Positions 57,046 to 64,000 of a stretch of DNA of 64,000 nucleotides are shown piece after piece. The notes beneath the pieces were generated by a model. It ran no database searches. It saw only the letters and a program-made list of their open reading frames with translations, and had not been told where the DNA came from. The number at the start of each line of letters is the position of its first letter. The first letter of the stretch is position 1. Source of the DNA: Lentinus brumalis (taxonomy: Eukaryota; Basidiomycota; Agaricomycetes; Polyporales; Polyporaceae); assembly GCA_001792895.1 (NCBI GenBank), contig MARA01000003.1, forward strand, positions 186,001 through 250,000, written 5' to 3'. The translations under genes were made by a program, and so were the position numbers.

Positions 57046-58822
57046 ATGTCTGAGGGTCCCGCAAGCCCCGTCGGCTTGGTGACACAGTCCCCGCTTGCGT
57101 TCGCGCTCATTCTCGTGGCCCTTTACTGGGCAGTCAAGATTCTGCGGACGCCTGATGCTTCGCGCCCTCCCCGTGCATCATACTGGATACCATGGCTTGG
57201 TTCCGCGTTGGAGATGGGCAAGGACCCTGATGGGTTTTTCAGCAACATGACGTGCGTGCTCCGTTCTCCTGTCCAAACTACTGACCCTCAGTGTCTACCG
57301 AACAGGAAGCTTCATGGACCCGTGTTCACTGTCAAAGCGATGGGACAGGAGATGGTCTACGTCACCTCCCCATCTGTAAGTCGTGGACTGCTATGTCCCA
57401 TGGTAGGATGCTCATACACGACGCCTACAACCAGCTCATCAGCACAGTGTATCGCGACTCACAGGTGAGCTCTCACCAGCATTGATTCCCTATGCGTGGC
57501 CTGATCTCTGCGGGTGTCAGAATTTCGACTTCACATCCATTCGCGTGGAGATGGGCCATAAAGTGTTTCAGCTACGCGAGCACATATCCAGCGCGCCGTA
57601 CATGGTCGATACATACATGGCGCAGTTGCACAATTTACTGCTTCCAAGTCACATACACCCTCTAGTCGAGGCATACACCGCCAGCGCACACGACAGCCTA
57701 CTGAGCATGATTTCCAGTATGGACGGTGCCTCTGGTGCCCTCAAAACTTTCATCATCCCTTCGGCATACCGCGCAGCATGTCACGCAGGCTTTGGCCGGA
57801 ACTTCCCCGCGGAGAAGTCCTACCCGTTCTTCAAGGCCTTTGATGACGATTTCCATCTCATCGGGGCCGGATTGCCCAAGTTCCTACTATCAAAGCCCCT
57901 AAAGGCATGGGACGAACTTGTTGATGTGATTGAGAACTATGTCAAGGAGCAGGACGAGAAACGAGAGGACCTCAGTCAATTCCTTGCGGCGGGTCTGGAC
58001 GGCTACCGTCGAGGCGAATGGGTGAGCGAGTCCCTGTTTTCTAGGTCGTCCCAGGGCTGACGACTGCTGCAGACATCCCGTGACACCGCAACCGTCCTGG
58101 CCTGCCAACTGTGGGCTCTCCAAGCAAACGCTATCTTCACGGCCTACTGGCTTCTCGCGATTCTTCTCCAGCAACCGGAAGGGCTTGACCCGATTGTCGC
58201 TGAGCTTGACGCTGCTCGACGTCAGTGGCAGGCCACCCATCCGTCCAAACCCTTGGGCCCAGCGTTTTTTGAAACGGTCGCAACGAGCTCGAAATCACTC
58301 CCGCTTCTGTCCTCGGCTATCCAGGAGACATTGCGAGTCACGACTTCAACATTTTCCCCCCGAAGAGTCGTCAACCCCGTTCAGCTGGGAGGATACCAAC
58401 TGCTGCCGGGAGACAGGGTCATCTGCGTTACGCGGCTGACGCATCTCGACGACGACATCCACCCTCACGCAAGAGAATTCGACATGCGTCGGTACCTGCA
58501 GACGCCGCGCGCAACCAAGGATGGGAAGCCTGTGGCTAACCATTCGATGCCCTTTGGCGGTGGCACGTCCATGTGCGAGGGCAGGTACGTGTTCCTTGAC
58601 GTTCATCGCCGAGTTGACGCGCAGGTCTGACATCGGTTTCTCTGCAGGCATTTTGCATTGGCGGAACTCCGAGTGTTCCTCGCGATTCTGTTGACGTACG
58701 CGACCATCGATATTGATGAGGGCTGCATGACCCGGCCGGAATTCGCACTGGAGCGCATGGGGTTGGGTGTCATGCATCCGAAGGGCGACATGGATGTGGT
58801 CCTCAGAAAACGGAGACTGTAG
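57046..58822 (+). CDS. Cytochrome P450 of CYP7/CYP8 type
   Basis: A membrane-anchored monooxygenase, about 510 residues. The anchor is SPLAFALILVALYWAVKILR. RPPRASYWIPWLGSALEMGK and KLHGPVFTVKAMGQEMVYVT resemble the start of cholesterol 7-alpha-hydroxylase and prostacyclin synthase. The I-helix is QLWALQANAIFTAYWLLAIL; the usual AGxDT core is absent, as in CYP7/CYP8. The K-helix ExxR is AIQETLR; PRRV and MRRYLQ follow. The heme loop is MPFGGGTSMCEGR, with the Cys ligand; an intron lies right after it (58585-58648). It ends GDMDVVLRKRRL. Five introns or so. A sterol or oxylipin substrate is possible from family likeness but not shown. No biosynthetic cluster surrounds it. Confidence 0.88.
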
Positions 58823-59135
58823 GACGCGCTTTGAATGTCCCATCGTTCTTGTCGTACATTACTATACCATTGCTATTGTCAGGAGGTTATTAATGATGTG
58901 GTCTCTCTGCGTTTGACATCATAACTTGAACCTCGAACGCGTTCGACGCGAGACCAACGCCAGACGCGTCGAGACGTGTTTACGCGCCCAACAGCCAATG
59001 CACATGGCCAGCGGCTACACGTTCTTCAAGCCGCCTCCACCGTGACTGCTCTCAACTTTGCAACTGCTCCCACCGTCGGCGTGCGCGAGTCACCGCAAAT
59101 GCAGTTGAACGTGCGTCCTGCAACTTGGGCGCGGC
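58823..59135. other. Gap between P450 and seryl-tRNA synthetase
   Basis: About 310 bases with ACGCGT at 58937-58942 and 58964-58969. No gene. Confidence 0.5.
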
Positions 59136-60720
59136 ATGCATGTTTGTGGCGCTGTTGTCGTGAGTATGAACCCCGTCTGTGTACATCCGCGAGCTCACAT
59201 CTCATCGAGGCCTAAGGCTTCGTGCCTTCTCGTCCATACCTGAACGCGCACCTACGTCTTCCAGCCTCCCCAAACCCAGGATAGACTACCGTAAACTCGC
59301 TGACCGCATCGACTTCCATGGATCCAATGCGCGTAACCGCAAGGCACCCCTGCCCGACGATGCGCACCTCCAAACGGCCGCCGCATATAACGAGTACAGG
59401 GACGTGTCGCAACATATCAACTCCCACCGTCATCAGCAATCACTACTCGGTGAGCGCATACGCGCACTTTCAAAAAATCCGGAGGAGAAGCAGGCTGCGC
59501 TGCAGGAGGCGAAAGCCCTCAAGGCTGAGATCTCTCGATTGGAGGAGCTCTTGGCGGCAACTGAGGAGAGACTGTACACACTGGCCAGTGCGTTCCCAAA
59601 TGACACTCACCCCGACGTTCCAATAGGCCCGGAATCGGCTGCGGTGACGCTGTCCACGTACGGTCCCCCACCCATCCCTGCCTCCCCCCAACGCGACCAC
59701 GTCTCAATATGTCGCGCACTGGACATCCTGGACCTGGAATCTGCCGCGACAATCACAGGTTCGTCCTGGTACTACCTCAAGAACGAGGGCGCGCTCCTGG
59801 AGCTCGCGCTGGTCAACTATGCTCTCAGCATCGCCATGAAACACGGATACACCCCCGTCACCACTCCAGACGTCGTGCGCACGGACATCGCGCATCGGTG
59901 TGGATTCCAACCACGCGACCCGGCGGACGGAGCGGCGTCCCAGATGTACCACATCGCACATACAGCGGACCCCGCGGAGCTGCCGAACCACAATCACTCA
60001 AAGCTCGTCCTCGCGGGCACAGCTGAGATCCCGCTGGCAGGTATGTTTGCGAACAGGATACTCTCTGCCAGCGAGCTGCCCCGCAAGGTCGTCGGACTCG
60101 GGCGTGCATTCCGTGCCGAGGCCGGTGCTCGTGGCGCAGATACGAGAGGGCTCTATCGTGTGCACCAGTTCACCAAGCTCGAGCTGTTCGTGGTTTCCGA
60201 CCAAGAGTCGAGCGGGGAGATGATGGAGGAGATGCGGACGCTGCAGGCGGAGATCTTCGAGGGTCTCGGACTCACTTTCAGGTACGGTCATGGTCTACTC
60301 CCGCTTTGATCAAGCTAATGCTTTACCAGGGTGCTCGAGATGCCGACCGAGGAGCTCGGTGCTAGCGCATACCGGAAGTACGACGCAGAGGCATGGATGC
60401 CCGGGCGCGGGAGCTGGGGAGAAATCTCGTCGACATCCAACTGCACGGACTACCAAGCGCGTCGGCTACACATTCGGTACCGCCGCACGACGACGAAGCC
60501 CACAGAGACCGCAACTATTGCGGAGCAGGCACAGACAGGCGTCCCATTTGCGCACACGCTGAACGGGACTGCGGCCGCCGTGCCACGGCTCATCATCGCA
60601 CTGGTCGAGAATGGGGCGGTGTTTGACGATTCTGGGGCAGTTGTAGGTCTGCAGCTGCCCAGTGTGTTGAAGCCGTTCTGGGTCGGGGGCAACGTGCGGG
60701 GTTTGATTAGATGGGTATGA
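59136..60720 (+). CDS. DIA4: Seryl-tRNA synthetase, probably mitochondrial
   Basis: A class II synthetase charging tRNA-Ser. The conserved protein starts near 59195 ([18 protein letters not shown], a plausible import presequence). The first exon, perhaps from 59136 or 59140, is uncertain. The N-terminal tRNA-binding coiled coil runs about 59.40-59.59 kb ([37 protein letters not shown]). Then come [34 protein letters not shown], motif 2 as [20 protein letters not shown] with [28 protein letters not shown], and motif 3 as [18 protein letters not shown]. One intron near 60281-60329 joins LTFR to [10 protein letters not shown]. It ends [11 protein letters not shown]. About 500 residues. The cytosolic enzyme would lack the presequence and differs in the insertion near motif 2. 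Confidence 0.88.
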
Positions 60721-61205
60721 TTCAGATGCACAGTTGCCGCGGTCTCATCTATTACACAGACTACACTGTTAATCGCATGACCTTCCAGCTCAGATCTCAG
60801 ACTTCAGAGATGGTCCGTGCTGCGTTTATTTGCCGCGCACGGTAGACACCTGGATTGAACTCGAGTGATTGCATGTGTGTCTCGGCGCGGAGGCGCTGCG
60901 GCGGAGCTGACAGTGTCACTGACAGTGGCCAGGATCTTCGAGTTATCGTGCGCCAGTACTGTGATAAGAGCGACCGAGCGGTATGACTCTGAATGAAGTG
61001 GCCATGGGGCAAGCATGGTTGCCTGCACGGCCGGATGATACAGCGAGGCTATGGAACGGATGGCTTGGAAAGCGAGCGACTTTCGAATCAGGGACAAAGC
61101 TCAATCGGCGCTTTTGCTATAGGCCAAAGCGAGACGTCATAAGTATACTTAAGTGCTCGGGCCGTGATCTCAGCCACAACTTGTCCTCCTCCCCCTTCGC
61201 CCACC
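60721..61205. other. Gap between seryl-tRNA synthetase and LSB5
   Basis: About 485 bases. The only frames are short. Pyrimidine-rich just before the LSB5 start (gtcctcctcccccttcgccc, 61183-61202). Confidence 0.55.
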
Positions 61206-63210
61206 ATGTCCGCCATGTCTCTTGCGAAACAAGCCTACTCTGCGTTCAACCGCGAGAAGCCGCACGTACGTCCAATCGCCCTCGCTACATCAGTCTCCCG
61301 ACCTCTGTCCCGCAGTCGTCGATCACTGAGTGGGTAGAGATCCTCACCTCGAGCACTTACGACGGTGAAGCCTACGACGGGTGAGTTCATGCGCAATCTA
61401 TCAACTCCGAGTGAGTCCGAATACATATACAAGGATCCCGGAATTGGTGGAGTCTATCAACATTCAGGCCACAGGGTGAGTACATATCTTGTGTCCGGAG
61501 GCCCATCTAACCACAAGATCAGGCCTGCTGAAGCCTCACGTGCGATCCGGAAGAAGATCAAGCATGGAAACCCACACCAGCAATACCGTGCTCTCCATGT
61601 AAGTCGCGATCACACTACCGGTCTTCCATTCCATCTCATATGGCGCCTGCAGCTCCTCAAAGCCGTTGTGGAGAATGGTGGCCACAAGTTCCAGAGTGAG
61701 TTCGTTCGCCACACTCAGAGATTGCAACAACTGATGTACACCAGCTTCCTTCGCGGACAGTCAACTCACGGATGCCCTCAAACACCTCGCCACGGACCCC
61801 GGAACGGACCAGAAGGTCAAGAAGAAGCTTGCATCCGTCCTTGCAGGGTGGCACCGTCAGTTCAAAGATGACCCATCCATGGCCCTTGTGGCCAAGCTCT
61901 ACGAACAGTGCAAGATCGCTCGAAGCGATCGCGCGAGTGCGGACAGACGGGCGGTCGAGAACGTCAATGCGGGATTAGGTCTGGATGTCGATTACTTGAT
62001 GGTGAGGCGGAAGGAAGAGGAAGCGGCAAAGAAGAAGAAAGAGGAGGAGAAGCGGAAGGCGAAGGAGGAGAAGGAGAGGCGGAAGAGGGAGGAGGAGGAG
62101 CGGCGCCGCAAGGCTTCCCAGCCAAAGACGAAGAGGAAGCCGTTCAATTTCGAGCAGGTGCGTCGTCAACGCGTCAGTAAATTCTTTAACCACTCACAGT
62201 CGCATAGGAGAAACCTCAGATCCTGACGGCTATTGCCAGTGCATCCCAGGCTGCGAGCAATCTCGTCAACGCTATAACGGTAAGTCGTCGACCTTGTGTC
62301 CGTCAGGGCTACCAATAGCTGATACATGGACCCACAGCTGGTCAATACCAAGCAAGAGAGCCTAGAAACCAACGAACGCGTGCAGGAGTGCCTAGCAAAG
62401 GCGAAGCAGGCACGCAAGCAGATCGTCCGCTACATTCAGGTACGCCGTTGCATCGTGAAGTTCCCTTCGGCATGCCCTGACCTTCAAGTGCAGCTTGTCG
62501 AGAATGAGGAAATGATCGGTGTCCTCATCGAGACCAACGACCGTATCATCGGTGCCCTGGAGCACTACGACCTGGTATATCTGTTCGCTAGTATCGTCTG
62601 TGGCCCCACTGACGGTGTCTCATAGCTTTTGAAGCCGGACACTACGGAGGAGCAGGTCAAGGAGCTTCAAGAGAGTCTTGCTGCAGCCAAGCTCTCCACC
62701 ACCGAGCTCGGTAAATTACAGGACAGACAGCGGGCGGCCATCGAAAGGTCCGTAGGACGCTCCGGCTCGACGAATTACGGATACACAAGCCCGGGATCTG
62801 GCGAGACGAGCCCGACGAGCCCTGTTCATCCCGATCTGCAAGATCTCCAGTTCGAGGCGTTGGGCTCCGACCAGAAGTACGTCTCTGCGAACTTCCTTGC
62901 GTCCCTGAGAGATGACTGATCGGGCGTCCCGGTGTCTAGAGGTCTGCCACCACCGATGCGGCCAACCGGCGTGCGGCGTTCCTCGTCGGAAGAGGATGAT
63001 ACTTGGCGCCGCGGTTCGCTCTCGGACTTCAGCGACTACCAGTCGTCGGACGAAGAGACCCATAACCGTGCAGGGCCCTCCAGCGCCGCTCAGTCGCGGC
63101 GACGTGGCTACGTGGATGTCTCCGATAACGAGACTCAAGACGTCCGGCGCACACCCAAGCAACCGGCAGTTCAAGATGAAGACCCTTTCGCAGATCCTTT
63201 CGCAGACTAG
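61206..63210 (+). CDS. LSB5: Lsb5-type VHS and GAT domain endocytic adaptor
   Basis: Lsb5 binds Las17, Sla1, Arf3 and ubiquitin at endocytic sites. Start at 61206 (MSAMSLAKQAYSAFNREKP), spliced to SSITEWVEILTSSTYDGEAY. The VHS fold includes EASRAIRKKIKHGNPHQQYR, ALHLLKAVVENGGHKFQ and KKLASVLAGWHRQFKDDPSM. A highly charged coiled coil follows (KEEEAAKKKKEEEKRKAKEE, about 62.0-62.12 kb). The GAT domain is ASNLVNAITLVNTKQESLET, then AKQARKQIVRYIQ, LVENEEMIGVLIETNDRIIG and ALEHYDLLLKPD. The C-terminal tail is acidic, Ser-rich and ends PFADPFAD, possible NPF-like or DPF-type motifs for adaptor binding. About 510 residues. Eight or so introns. Confidence 0.88.
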
Positions 63211-63541
63211 ATGGAGGTTTTACTGCCGAGGTGCAGGACGAAGAAGTTCACGAGGCCAGAGACGGATGCGGTCTCTGACATGTATCATTGGTTATTGATT
63301 TCCTTGTGTGTTGGTGCTGCATGCTGCAGACCAACGTGCGGTCCATGCGATGTATCCTGATATATCCTGTTATCTACTCCGTATGCGCTGTTGTATATTA
63401 CCTGCAATGCAGACCCTCGCGTGACGAGTCTATCCTGAGTCTATCTGACAGACATGACTGCGACGACGCGAATACTAGGGTCCGAAATGATCGATGAGCA
63501 TGAAGATCCAGCGATTCCGGAAGTGGGGCCATAATACAGCG
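63211..63541. other. Convergent gap between LSB5 and UTP11
   Basis: About 330 bases, AT-richer than the flanks. No gene. Confidence 0.6.
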
Positions 63542-64000
63542 CTATCGCTTGCGTTCTACCCTCCACTTGTACACTCTAGGCTTCCAAGTTTTCTCGTCCA
63601 CCTTCTTGGGCCTCGTTGCATCCTCGTCTTCGTCCTCATCCATACCGTCTTCTACCTTCTCGAGCCCGCTGAGCTTCCGCGCGGCACCTTTGCTCATCAG
63701 CAGCCGCTGCATCTGCAGCTCGCGTTCCGCATATCGAAGCTGCCTATCACGGACGAGACGAGCGGACAACTCCTTCAGCAGCCGCATGCGATGTTCCTGT
63801 ACGAGCAACGAAGAAAAGAGCCGAAGGCACGAGATTCACTTGTCAGATACTCCCGTGGTACGTGCATGACGCAGGATGTGAACAGGACGGACCTTCGCCG
63901 ACTCGCCGGGCCTGCTCGCAGTATCCTCGCCCGCATCATCCTCGCCGGGCTCTCCTTCTGAAGCCGCCCGGCGAGACCTGCGCCTCTTGCTTTTCGGTTC
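63542..64000 (-). CDS. UTP11: U3 snoRNP protein Utp11, C-terminal part, cut by window edge
   Basis: Utp11 is a small-subunit processome factor in the nucleolus. Only the last exons are present. The final exon reads HRMRLLKELSARLVRDRQLR and ERELQMQRLLMSKGAARKLS, then an acidic run, and ends KPRVYKWRVERKR, the family's basic C-terminus. The preceding exon, EPKSKRRRSRRAASEGEPGE to PGESAK, joins through an intron with a GTCCGT donor (about 63894) and an ACAG acceptor. The start lies beyond 64000. Only part is visible, so the assignment rests on the C-terminal pattern. Confidence 0.7.

Overview
The window looks like nuclear DNA of a filamentous basidiomycete, most likely an Agaricomycete. Coding exons are cut by many short (about 45-60 nt) GT-AG introns. 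Genes lie close together on both strands. Protein families are typically fungal: a Zn2Cys6 regulator, an Hst3/4-type sirtuin, Sla2, Lsb5, Bdp1, Cwc25, RNase T2 and a VHS/GAT adaptor. Several genes have the long Ser/Pro-rich disordered regions usual in this group. No rRNA, tRNA, CRISPR array or bacterial-type feature was seen. Exon joins were inferred by eye from splice signals and frame, so gene ends are firmer than some internal exon borders. Layout 1-27.5 kb: the 3' part of a sorting nexin (SNX4), REV7 (minus), a Zn2Cys6/fungal_trans regulator (plus), an MFS transporter (minus), splicing factor CWC25 (minus), a four-helix voltage-sensor-like membrane protein (plus), a 2.3 kb gap with two strong quadruplex-type tracts, a large disordered protein (plus), endocytic adaptor SLA2 (minus) divergent from the cytochrome oxidase assembly factor SHY1/SURF1 (plus), and a long protein with C-terminal membrane helices (plus). 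Layout 27.6-45.8 kb: a protein with an atypical GATA-like zinc finger (minus) divergent from BDP1 of TFIIIB (plus), the meiotic recombinase DMC1, a secreted RNase T2 whose last intron holds a 268-bp element with 25-bp perfect terminal inverted repeats, a class I methyltransferase, an Hst3/Hst4-like sirtuin, RPB6 (minus), and a two-RRM protein (plus). Layout 45.8-64 kb: a lipase resembling bacterial lipases, a single-pass membrane protein, a protein ending in an RRM-like fold (minus), an unresolved stretch open on both strands (52.57-53.58 kb), CFD1 (minus), RFC4 (minus) with two MluI cell-cycle boxes at its start, a cytochrome P450 of the CYP7/CYP8 type, a probably mitochondrial seryl-tRNA synthetase, LSB5 and the 3' part of UTP11 (minus). 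There is no operon-like pathway; most genes are housekeeping. REV7, DMC1, RFC4 and the sirtuin all serve genome maintenance, and SNX4, SLA2 and LSB5 serve membrane traffic, but I infer no functional cluster. The least ordinary items are the terminal-repeat element that supplies a splice acceptor inside the RNase T2 gene, the 9-nt microexon and probable GC-AG introns of DMC1, the CYP7/8-like P450, and the unresolved 52.57-53.58 kb stretch.
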